A stretch of DNA of 5,086 nt, taken from RI-92 sp040235555 (GTDB taxonomy: Bacteria > Pseudomonadota > Gammaproteobacteria > UBA6429 > Thiohalophilaceae). The position numbers were made by a program, and so were the translations under genes. Position 1 is the stretch's first letter; each line of letters begins with the position of its first letter. The stretch covers positions 1 through 5,086 of the forward strand of contig JBECKZ010000043.1 of the NCBI GenBank assembly GCA_040235555.1, read 5' to 3'. Below the pieces are notes generated by a model. That model saw only the letters and a list, made by a program, of their open reading frames with translations, did not search any database and was not told where the DNA came from. Of this stretch, positions 1 through 5,086 are shown piece by piece.

Positions 1-54
1 CACTGTGGCCATGATCTGAAGCACCCTGCAAAGGCGCACAATCTGACAATCTAG
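1..54 (+). CDS. Possible C-terminal tail of an upstream gene (partial)
   Basis: Frame 1 is open from the window edge to a TAG at 52-54 and encodes 17 residues, HCGHDLKHPAKAHNLTI. The other two plus frames hit stops within the first 20 bases. The strong terminator starting 12 bases later fits the end of a plus-strand transcription unit. The tail is rich in histidine and has one cysteine, but it is too short to assign to a family. The minus strand is also open here, with an ATG at 12-10 that could start a gene running off the edge. That start has no Shine-Dalgarno sequence, so I prefer the plus-strand reading, with low confidence. Confidence 0.3.
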   Translation, partial: HCGHDLKHPAKAHNLTI

Positions 55-66
55 AGTCTCAAGTAC

Positions 67-119
67 AAAAAGCCGGTGACTGAGGCATGATCCAGGATTG
101 CCGCGGTCTCCGGCTTTTT
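67..119. terminator. Bidirectional intrinsic terminator
   Basis: AAAAAGCCGG at 67-76 pairs perfectly with CCGGCTTTTT at 110-119. The stem continues inward past a T-T mismatch through GAC/GTC (78-80 with 106-108) and further short pairings around a loop near 87-99. The A tract on the left and T tract on the right give a U tail in both directions. On the plus strand it would end whatever gene finishes near 54. On the minus strand it would end the DUF4230 gene, whose stop lies about 130 bases away. Confidence 0.85.
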
Positions 120-247
120 TAGTTTCACATCAGCCGTAAAGGTGAATGGCTCGATTCATCCACCATACAGGCCACGCTTATATATATTCGCACTTGTAAA
201 CAAACAGTATTTTACTCAAATCCAGTGGCAGACCATGCAAAGCCGGC

Positions 248-814
248 TCAACTGAATTTTATGACACTTTTATAACCCAGGGCAGCCAGAAAATTTTCGA
301 TAACCTGTCTGGCCTGGTTCTTGGTCTGGCCAACGATGCCTTTATTCATGGCAGTTTCACGCAATACCGCGATCGCTGCTGCGGTTCCCTTGTTGCGATC
401 CTTGTCGTTGATCTTGTGAAAGATATTTGGGTCATCCACCGTGATGATTTTAATATCGTTTGGAGCGATTTCCGGGTAAGAGACCTTTACCGCACCTTTT
501 TTAAAGTTAATGCTCACCTTCCTGTTTTCCTTGTCAATTTTTACATCGGCCATATTCAGGTCAACGCTTCCCTTGACTTTACCGGTGACCAATACCAGAA
601 ATCGGGCAGTTTTCCATTCCAGAAACTTTTTCTTTTTTGTTTGCTCTTTGATGACGGACATGGTGTATTCGATGGTAGCCAGTTCAGCAATCTTTTTGAT
701 GGAATTCACCGTTACCCGGGTTTGCGAGCCACCGTCAACCAGGTTGCCATAAGCATACATGCCGCCCACACCGATCAGTACTGCGGCCACTACCATAAAG
801 ATATTTTTGATCAT
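248..814 (-). CDS. Membrane-anchored DUF4230-type protein
   Basis: This 188-residue protein matches my recollection of the DUF4230 family, whose function is unknown. Residues 5-23 form one hydrophobic segment after a lysine at position 3, so it is either an uncleaved N-terminal anchor or a signal peptide. There is no lipobox. The rest is probably periplasmic. Family-like features are the IAELATIEYT stretch (42-51), the VTGKVKGSVDL segment (76-86) followed by alternating beta-type sequence to about 127, and a C-terminal helical part (143-179) ending in an ALGY-x-SV-type strand. A basic patch, KKKK, lies at 60-63. The start is fixed by an AGGAGG sequence 6 bases upstream of the ATG at 814-812. 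The gene is alone on its strand and is separated from the DsrE gene by about 470 bp with an opposing small ORF. I am confident it is real and fairly confident of the family, but the role cannot be stated. Confidence 0.85.
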   Translation of the reverse strand: MIKNIFMVVAAVLIGVGGMYAYGNLVDGGSQTRVTVNSIKKIAELATIEYTMSVIKEQTKKKKFLEWKTARFLVLVTGKVKGSVDLNMADVKIDKENRKVSINFKKGAVKVSYPEIAPNDIKIITVDDPNIFHKINDKDRNKGTAAAIAVLRETAMNKGIVGQTKNQARQVIENFLAALGYKSVIKFS

Positions 815-820
815 CAGACC

Positions 821-826
821 CCTCCT
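821..826 (-). promoter_or_regulatory. Ribosome binding site of the DUF4230 gene
   Basis: On the minus strand this reads AGGAGG, a full consensus Shine-Dalgarno match, with a 6-base spacer to the ATG at 814-812. It decides the start and predicts efficient translation. Confidence 0.85.
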
Positions 827-1112
827 TTCTGCATGAAGCCAAAGTATGGCACGACGACCAAGTTGTATGCCAGCTACTGCAATCCACTATGCGTAAGATT
901 TAATAAACAGCGTCGGGAAGATTTGGAAACTGCTATAGCTTCAAGCTTTGTGCGTTACTGTAAGTAGGGAATTATTCTGTTCTCAGGCTTATCTCTGCGT
1001 GCTTAATAGGTCACTGATGACCGGCAAGACCTGCGTTATTTTGTCCATCACCGGCCAGTCACGAATAAAGCTATATCCCAGCTATCGTTTTATAACACAA
1101 ATCAAAAATACC
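827..1112. other. Intergenic region upstream of the DUF4230 gene and the small plus ORF
   Basis: I see no convincing gene here. The plus-strand reading frame that crosses into this stretch is the antisense shadow of the DUF4230 gene. A small perfect hairpin, GGTCA-CTGA-TGACC, lies at 1009-1022. The two pieces ATGACCGGCAAG (1017-1028) and ATCACCGGCCAG form an imperfect direct repeat spaced by about 20 bases. A TATAAC hexamer at 1091-1096 is a plausible -10 box for the plus-strand ORF at 1126, but no good -35 box lies 16-18 bases upstream of it. The minus-strand promoter of the DUF4230 gene must also lie here, but I could not identify a convincing one. Confidence 0.5.
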
Positions 1113-1118
1113 AAGGGG
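1113..1118 (+). promoter_or_regulatory. Possible ribosome binding site of the small ORF at 1126
   Basis: AAGGGG lies 7 bases before the ATG at 1126-1128. It is an imperfect but well-placed Shine-Dalgarno match and is the main reason to take the tiny ORF seriously. Confidence 0.45.
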
Positions 1119-1125
1119 TGAAGAC

Positions 1126-1221
1126 ATGAAGACAACTATTTTATTGTTGTCATTGGCACGCTTTTATCTGGGGGGGATGCGCGATAATCACCTATGCCGT
1201 GTGGTGATTCGGTCCGGGTAA
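1126..1221 (+). pseudogene. Tiny ORF, possibly a frameshifted micro-lipoprotein gene
   Basis: As written, the frame encodes 31 residues starting MKTTILLLSLARFYLGG and ending at TAA 1219-1221. The start is typical of a signal peptide (basic residue, then a hydrophobic run), but the peptide then becomes polar and unremarkable. The change happens at a run of seven G at 1170-1176. Removing one G would give ...LARFYLGGC followed by AIITYAVW and a TGA at 1203-1205. That places a cysteine after L-G-G, which is a reasonable lipobox. The same downstream frame continues after that TGA as FGPGKVVKS to a TAA, so a longer ancestral product is conceivable. An AAGGGG ribosome site precedes the ATG and a hairpin follows. 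It may be a decayed small lipoprotein gene, a sequencing error in the G run, or chance. The plain reading is 31 codons with no recognised family. Confidence 0.35.
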
Positions 1222-1233
1222 GGTTGTGAAAAG

Positions 1234-1271
1234 TTAAACCGCAAGAGGGGAACCGCCCTCTTGCGGTTTAA
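1234..1271. terminator. Perfect 16-bp hairpin, terminator of the DsrE-family gene
   Basis: Bases 1234-1249 pair without mismatch to 1256-1271 around a 6-base loop (GAACCG). On the minus strand the stem is followed by C-TTTT-C at 1233-1228, so it fits best as the terminator of the DsrE gene, whose stop codon lies 15 bases before it. On the plus strand it starts 12 bases after the small ORF and lacks a U tract beyond the stem, so it would be a weaker stop for that direction. It separates the two convergent units. Confidence 0.8.
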
Positions 1272-1285
1272 CAAACACAAACTCT

Positions 1286-1717
1286 TTATATTTTTATGTA
1301 AGTCCAGCCGGCTTCCTGTTTATGCATGATTTCGATTACGCCGCCGCGAACGACCGTTACGCCGTCATAAAGGTCTTTCTTCTTGATATGTCTGGCTCTC
1401 ATCGTGCCTGCGCAGGCAGCGAGTGTAACGCCATTTTCAAGCGCCTTGCCCATGCGATTGGCCACTTTTGAGTCAAACATCATCATATCCAGGCCAGGTC
1501 CGTTGACAACGATTTCGACATTGATATTCTTTTTCCCCATTGCCTTCTGCAGGTTTGCAGCATTATTTAAGGCCTGATTCCACATAGCCGGATTACTTTC
1601 AGTTACGTGGATGACAACATTGTGTTTCTTTGCTGCATAGGCCGACTGCACGCCAGCAGTCATCGCCATGGTTAAAATCACTGCGATAGACATAAATTTA
1701 ATGAACGGCTTGAACAT
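1286..1717 (-). CDS. Sec-exported DsrE/DsrF-family protein
   Basis: This 143-residue protein consists of a signal peptide and one DsrE-like domain. Residues 4-7 carry lysines, 8-24 are hydrophobic, and an A-Y-A motif at 26-28 predicts cleavage before Ala29, so the mature protein of about 115 residues should be periplasmic. The domain begins with the beta strand NVVIHVTE (33-40). An Asn/Ala-rich helix follows (47-60), then the strand VEIVVNGPGLDMM (67-79), a helix (83-95), and the strand VTLAACAGTM (97-106) with the only cysteine, Cys102, at the position where many DsrE-family proteins carry one. DsrE-type proteins handle sulfane sulfur or act in sulfur relay. Exported single-domain homologues are common in sulfur-metabolising proteobacteria, but their exact roles are mostly unknown. 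No partner dsr, tus or sox gene is visible. The start is set by GAGGAG upstream and by the complete signal peptide. Family confidence is high, function low. Confidence 0.88.
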   Translation of the reverse strand: MFKPFIKFMSIAVILTMAMTAGVQSAYAAKKHNVVIHVTESNPAMWNQALNNAANLQKAMGKKNINVEIVVNGPGLDMMMFDSKVANRMGKALENGVTLAACAGTMRARHIKKKDLYDGVTVVRGGVIEIMHKQEAGWTYIKI

Positions 1718-1726
1718 TAGGTAACT

Positions 1727-1732
1727 CTCCTC
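1727..1732 (-). promoter_or_regulatory. Ribosome binding site of the DsrE-family gene
   Basis: On the minus strand this reads GAGGAG, with a 9-base spacer to the ATG at 1717-1715. It is a strong Shine-Dalgarno match and supports the start that yields an intact signal peptide. Confidence 0.75.
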
Positions 1733-1770
1733 TTTGTCTTTTTTTAGTTACTGATATTTCAGCAATAGTT

Positions 1771-1800
1771 TAGGTATAACCCAAATCCCTGAATTTGCAA
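1771..1800 (-). promoter_or_regulatory. Candidate sigma70-type promoter of the DsrE-family gene
   Basis: Reading leftward, TTGCAA at 1800-1795 lies 16 bases before TATACC. The -35 matches TTGACA at four of six positions and the -10 matches TATAAT at four of six. It sits about 55-80 bases upstream of the start codon. The match is modest and rests on pattern alone. Confidence 0.3.
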
Positions 1801-2177
1801 TTTTTAGCCGGTGTTAATTGTGTGACCTGGAACCACATTTCGTCACGGACTTCAGCGGATAAAATTACATTAATACGCATTTATTATTTCAATTCTTATG
1901 CGAAGAGCGCGACATCATATATAGAACAGCCGTTCACTTCCCTATTACGTAATATACTTATATATACATCTTTACATCGAATGCAGGATACAGTGTTGAT
2001 TGGTCGTTAATGCTTATCTGACTCGCTGCATCTGTTTCTATATGCTGATTTAAGCAGCTATTAATAATCGAACCATGCTCCTCGCGAGATCACATTCTGC
2101 CGCTAAATTTTGTTATCGCCTTGGTCGATATATTTCTAACTACCTGAATTTATGGCCATTAAGTCATATCACAGTAA
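1801..2177. other. AT-rich intergenic region between divergent genes
   Basis: This stretch lies between the leftward DsrE gene and the rightward histidine kinase, and I see no convincing gene in it. Short frames here start at TTG or lack ribosome sites, and their peptides look random. It does contain candidate regulatory structure: the palindrome at 1943-1954, a CGCAT...ATGCG interrupted inverted repeat (1876-1880 and 1898-1902), and several TATA-type hexamers between 1953 and 1966. If the kinase is transcribed from near 1965, its leader would be about 200 bases long. No terminator-like hairpin or riboswitch that I recognise is present. Confidence 0.5.
1943..1954. promoter_or_regulatory. 12-bp perfect palindrome next to a -10-like box, possible operator
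   Basis: TATTACGTAATA is a perfect 12-bp inverted repeat with no spacer. It overlaps by two bases a TATACT hexamer (1953-1958) that matches five of six positions of the sigma70 -10 consensus. The only -35-like hexamer nearby, TTCACT at 1933-1938, is just 14 bases away. A palindrome in this position is where a dimeric regulator would bind, but the binding protein is unknown and AT-rich palindromes arise by chance. Confidence 0.35.
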
Positions 2178-3593
2178 ATGAATCTCTCCGCCCAACGCTC
2201 ACGTTCAGTCATCGTCATCATCATCGGCTTTGCAATTTTGCTGGTATTGCTCGCCACATTGTATGTAATCCGCTTGTCAAAAGTTTCTGAAGATGCCGGT
2301 CGCCTGGAGACTCTACGTATCGAATATCTCAAAAAGGAATTGGTCTTCAAAATGCGGGACGCCGCACATATACGGGCAATTATATTACTGCAGAGGGTAA
2401 GCGTGATGGACAAGGAGGCGAATTCAGGTCTAATTGGCAGGCTCAGCGCGCTGGCAGAGCAATTTATCAATGCACGCGACCAATTGCTCGCCATGAATCT
2501 CAAACCAGAGCAACGTGCAGCATGGGAACGCGCAAAACCCCTTACCATAGCCGGCAGGAAGGCGCAGGACAAAGCGGCGTCATTGATTATCAGGGGTGAC
2601 ACCGAGGCTGCCGCAAACCTGCTACGTGATGAAGTCGTGCCGATACAAAGACAGGTCATGCTGGAATTGACAAATATGCTGACCTTCTCCACGCAACGGG
2701 TTAACCAACTGTTGAATGAGGAAAAACAGGTTTCACCCAGAAAATATCGTCAGGCCACTATCATGGTCTCATTGGTCATGCTGATTGGAGTATGTATCGC
2801 CTTTTTCGTGATACGCCATATATCCCGTAGTGAAGCCGAACTTGTGCTGGCGCGTGAAGAGGCGCAAACAGCGAACCAGCATAAGTCGACATTTCTGGCC
2901 AATATGAGTCATGAGTTACGCACGCCATTGACCGCCATTCTTGGCTACAGTGAATTGCTGATTGAAAAGGCCAGGGAAAGAAACCTCGACGATATGGCAT
3001 TGGACCTGCAAAAGGTGACCGATTCCGGTAGAGTATTACTTTCTCTGATCAACGATATCCTGGACCTCTCCAAGGTCGAATCCGGCAGGATGGAGCTGGA
3101 TATTCATGACTTCGACGTCACGGCGCTAATCGATGATATCACGGAAACACTCACGCCGGTGATTGAGAAAAACGCTAACAAGCTTGAAATCGAATGCAGC
3201 AGGGAAATTGGCACTATGCATTCGGACCCCAACCTGCTTCGGCAGGTGTTGCTCAACCTGCTCGGCAATGCTTCGAAATTCACCAGCGCGGGTTGTATCC
3301 GATTTACCTCCAAACGTGAGACACGTGATTCACGGGATTGGATGATTTTCAGTGTCAATGACAATGGCATCGGTATTAGCGAGGAACAACTGTCCCATCT
3401 GTTCCAGGCGTTCTATCAGGGCGATGCATCCACGACACGCAAATACGGCGGTACCGGACTCGGCCTGGCCATCAGCAAGCGCTTCTGCAACATGCTGGGC
3501 GGAGAACTGTCGGTTACAAGCAAGCTAGGCGTCGGTTCCACCTTTAAGGTGGAACTGCCGGCCTCCGTATCTGAACCGGGAACTGAGGCATAG
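2178..3593 (+). CDS. Membrane sensor histidine kinase with 4HB-type periplasmic sensor
   Basis: This 471-residue protein is a complete non-hybrid kinase that autophosphorylates on histidine and passes the phosphate to a response regulator. Transmembrane segments lie at about 11-32 and 193-213. The 160 residues between them are almost wholly helical and resemble four-helix-bundle (4HB_MCP-like) sensors, including the typical R-D-A-A-x-x-R stretch near 60-66. There is no HAMP domain. TM2 leads through a short coiled segment (214-238) to the HisKA domain with SHELRTPL, in which His245 is the phosphoacceptor. The ATPase domain has the N box (Asn360, Asn364), the G1 box DNGIGI (395-400), the F box around 409-412 and the G2 box GGTGLGLAI (424-432). 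All key residues are present, so it should be active. There is no receiver domain and no adjacent regulator. The ATG at 2178 directly follows an in-frame TAA, so the start cannot lie further upstream, yet it has no recognisable Shine-Dalgarno sequence. The signal sensed is unknown. Confidence 0.95.
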   Translation: MNLSAQRSRSVIVIIIGFAILLVLLATLYVIRLSKVSEDAGRLETLRIEYLKKELVFKMRDAAHIRAIILLQRVSVMDKEANSGLIGRLSALAEQFINARDQLLAMNLKPEQRAAWERAKPLTIAGRKAQDKAASLIIRGDTEAAANLLRDEVVPIQRQVMLELTNMLTFSTQRVNQLLNEEKQVSPRKYRQATIMVSLVMLIGVCIAFFVIRHISRSEAELVLAREEAQTANQHKSTFLANMSHELRTPLTAILGYSELLIEKARERNLDDMALDLQKVTDSGRVLLSLINDILDLSKVESGRMELDIHDFDVTALIDDITETLTPVIEKNANKLEIECSREIGTMHSDPNLLRQVLLNLLGNASKFTSAGCIRFTSKRETRDSRDWMIFSVNDNGIGISEEQLSHLFQAFYQGDASTTRKYGGTGLGLAISKRFCNMLGGELSVTSKLGVGSTFKVELPASVSEPGTEA

Positions 3594-3861
3594 CCAGCCT
3601 GAAAAAATGAACGGCATCATGCCCGGCCCCACAATGAGTTAAATTCCCACCACTTTAGGTTTCTCTCTGCAAGCTACCCCCCGCAGGATGATGGATTGTC
3701 CGTAAGCATGTTCGATGAATCAGTATCCCTACTCAGTCTGCATCAGTGTTGGAATATACATGGCATATTACAGAAGCACCAAGCTTTCTGCGCCAATCTT
3801 ATTATTGATATATGACCCGGGCCTGTGACAACGGGTTAAAAATATTGCATAGTAGGCGCAA

Positions 3862-4404
3862 ATGACGGGACGAACTAAATCATTGCGGATGATCTACCGA
3901 CACGCACTCGAAAGCGACTCGGATCAAATCGCACTGCTTCACGCGCAGAGCTGGCGCATGACTTATCGCGGACTGTTCAATGAGGATTTCCTTGACAACC
4001 AGGCGGATGCCGATCGACAGCGCGCCTGGTCCGCCCGGCTTGCCGTAACACGCCCCCAACAGTTTGTGTATGTCGCAGATGACGGCGGTAAGATTGCCGG
4101 CTTTGTCTGCGCCTATGGGCATGACAATCCTGACTGGGGTTCTTTAATTGATAATCTGCATGTCGCGACCGGGTATCAACGCCGAGGTATCGGGACACAG
4201 TTAATGCAGCATACTTTTTCCTGGCTACAGGCGCATTACCCGGACGACGGGATCTATCTGTGGGTCATGGCGCGAAATACGCCGGCACAGGCATTCTACC
4301 AGAAGCTTGGCGCAGTGGATGCGGGGGAAGTGGACAAGCCTAATCCAGTCGGGGGCGGTTCTGCGCTTAATCGCCGCTACGTATGGCCAAAACAATCGTT
4401 CTGA
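3862..4404 (+). CDS. GNAT-family N-acetyltransferase
   Basis: Up to 180 residues encode a single GNAT domain that transfers an acetyl group from acetyl-CoA to an amine, probably in the cytoplasm. The first strand and helix carry the common IALLHAQSWRMTYRGL pattern (23-38), followed by the central strand FVYVADDGGKIAGFV (68-82). Motif A is LIDNLHVATGYQRRGIGTQL (95-114), with the pyrophosphate-binding Q-R-R-G-I-G at 106-111. Motif B includes AFYQKLGA (144-151). The substrate cannot be told. The start is uncertain. The ATG at 3862 has a weak AGG-like site 5 bases upstream, but family members usually begin near the Met at 3889 (MIYRHALESD), giving 171 residues. It lies 268 bp after the kinase stop and 74 bp before the Rieske gene, so co-transcription with either is possible but not shown. 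Confidence 0.92.
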   Translation: MTGRTKSLRMIYRHALESDSDQIALLHAQSWRMTYRGLFNEDFLDNQADADRQRAWSARLAVTRPQQFVYVADDGGKIAGFVCAYGHDNPDWGSLIDNLHVATGYQRRGIGTQLMQHTFSWLQAHYPDDGIYLWVMARNTPAQAFYQKLGAVDAGEVDKPNPVGGGSALNRRYVWPKQSF

Positions 4405-4410
4405 CCGGGT

Positions 4411-4440
4411 TTGTTTTCTCCAGCGCGATTGGCGTATATT
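4411..4440 (+). promoter_or_regulatory. Candidate promoter of the Rieske-glutamate synthase gene
   Basis: TATATT at 4435-4440 matches five of six positions of the -10 consensus. It lies 18 bases after TTGTTT (4411-4416), which keeps only the TTG of the -35 consensus. Placed 38 bases before the ATG, it would let this gene be transcribed separately from the acetyltransferase. The evidence is pattern only. Confidence 0.35.
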
Positions 4441-4478
4441 GAAGCTGGCACAACAGCACTGGACTCTGGTAATCAAGA

Positions 4479-5086
4479 ATGAATAAAAAATCCATATACG
4501 ATTGGAACAAACTGGAACCGCTGTCCCCTGCCTATGCCCTCGTTGCTGACGTGGATTTGGTGGTCATTCGCTGGCAGGATGAAGAAAACGTTTCCGTACT
4601 ATATGGCCGTTGTCTACACCGTGGCGCCCTGATGCACGACGGGTACATCGACGGCGACAAACTGATCTGCGGACTGCACAGCTGGGATTACAACTATAAA
4701 ACCGGTATCAGTTCCTATAACAACTCAGATCGTTTGCACCGGTTTAGCGCCTGGGTCGAAGACGGCATGGTCTGGGTGGATGAGTCCGAAATCCGGACCT
4801 GGGCGCTGGATAATCCGCAGCCTTATGATCGTAGCGCCTACCAGGGACTCTACAAGGACATCCACGGTGGACCTGAAGAGCCGCATACCGGCTATATCCA
4901 GCATCTGGCGGAATATGGTCTGACAAAAACCGGCCACCATGGCCGGGTAAGTGCCATGGGTGTGCCACGAGATCAATTACCACGCTGGGACGATATCCAG
5001 ATCCTCACCGCCCAGTTGCACAAAGTCCCGCTGCTGGATGATGCGCCGGTGGGCACCGAGGTTGTCATCGGCCCCAACGCCCGCAG
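4479..5086 (+). CDS. Rieske [2Fe-2S] domain fused to FMN-binding glutamate-synthase-like domain (partial)
   Basis: The first 202 codons are present and the gene runs off the right edge with no stop. Residues about 5-105 form a Rieske domain that should hold a 2Fe-2S cluster. The ligands are Cys45-x-His47 in RCLHRGAL and Cys64-x-x-His67 in CGLHSWDY, with 16 residues between the pairs as expected for the family. From about residue 136 the sequence matches the N-terminal part of the FMN-binding glutamate synthase (GltB2-like) family: a TGYIQHLAEYG stretch, a glycine/histidine segment, the AMGVPRDQLPRWDDIQILTA region (159-178), and PVGTEVVIGPNAR at the edge. In that family the next residues lead into the FMN barrel. 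No N-terminal glutaminase cysteine is present, so this is not a classical glutamate synthase large subunit. The Rieske part probably feeds electrons to the flavin domain; the substrate is unknown. The ATG at 4479 has no good Shine-Dalgarno sequence, but the domain starts directly after it. Confidence 0.9.
   Translation, partial: MNKKSIYDWNKLEPLSPAYALVADVDLVVIRWQDEENVSVLYGRCLHRGALMHDGYIDGDKLICGLHSWDYNYKTGISSYNNSDRLHRFSAWVEDGMVWVDESEIRTWALDNPQPYDRSAYQGLYKDIHGGPEEPHTGYIQHLAEYGLTKTGHHGRVSAMGVPRDQLPRWDDIQILTAQLHKVPLLDDAPVGTEVVIGPNAR

Noticed and set aside
141..160. Hairpin GGTGAAT/ATTCATC as a second terminator
   Set aside because: The 7-bp stem includes a G-T pair and has no T tract on either side. 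The strong hairpin at 67-119 already fills this role.
416..967. Long plus-strand frame opposite the DUF4230 gene
   Set aside because: It is antisense to a gene with a full ribosome site and recognisable family. Its peptide has no family-like pattern and there is no ribosome site at its start.
1795..2010. 71-codon plus-strand frame in the intergenic region
   Set aside because: It starts with TTG, lacks a Shine-Dalgarno sequence, and its composition looks like translated AT-rich spacer DNA.
2081..2088. CTCGCGAG palindrome upstream of the kinase
   Set aside because: Eight bases is too short to be meaningful alone, it does not extend, and it is not placed near a recognisable promoter.
2159..2692. 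177-codon minus-strand frame
   Set aside because: It is the shadow of the histidine kinase sensor region, rich in Ser, Arg and Ala in the way antisense frames often are, with no recognisable domain.
3708..3815. 35-codon plus-strand ORF (MFDESVSLLSL...) between the kinase and the acetyltransferase
   Set aside because: It has no ribosome site at a usable distance, no family-like pattern, and a length expected by chance in a 268-bp spacer.
3815..3836. Inverted repeat ACCCG...CGGGT before the acetyltransferase, considered as a terminator
   Set aside because: The stem is only 5 bp with a 12-base loop, and it is followed by TAAA, not a T tract.
4725..4983. Two minus-strand frames of about 80 codons opposite the Rieske gene
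   Set aside because: They lie antisense to a strand with clear Rieske and glutamate-synthase motifs and show no domain of their own.

Overview
The window looks like chromosomal DNA from a Gram-negative proteobacterium, most likely a gammaproteobacterium. The reasons are the Sec-type signal peptides, the histidine kinase with a periplasmic helical sensor, strong AGGAGG-type ribosome sites in front of some genes, and an exported DsrE-like protein of a kind common in sulfur-metabolising proteobacteria. The taxonomic placement is inference. There is no sign of a mobile element, CRISPR array, tRNA or rRNA.

Layout. The left edge (1-54) may hold the last 17 codons of a plus-strand gene. A strong bidirectional terminator follows at 67-119. 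Two genes then lie on the minus strand: a membrane-anchored DUF4230-type protein (248-814) and a Sec-exported DsrE-family protein (1286-1717). Each has a good Shine-Dalgarno sequence. Between them is a tiny plus-strand ORF (1126-1221) that looks like a frameshifted small lipoprotein gene. A perfect 16-bp hairpin (1234-1271) separates this ORF from the DsrE gene. A roughly 440-bp, partly AT-rich intergenic stretch (1741-2177) divides the minus-strand genes from the plus-strand ones. It contains a 12-bp perfect palindrome beside a good -10 box.

The plus-strand half carries an orphan membrane histidine kinase (2178-3593), a GNAT N-acetyltransferase (3862-4404), and the N-terminal 202 codons of a Rieske [2Fe-2S] protein fused to an FMN-binding glutamate-synthase-like domain (4479 to the window edge). 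The spacers between these genes are 268 and 74 bp, and no response regulator is present, so this does not look like a tight operon.

Nothing ties the genes into one obvious pathway. The most interesting items are the Rieske-glutamate synthase fusion, the exported DsrE homologue with a single conserved-position cysteine, the orphan kinase with an unusual upstream region, and the broken micro-lipoprotein. No clearly new multi-gene system can be supported from this window alone.
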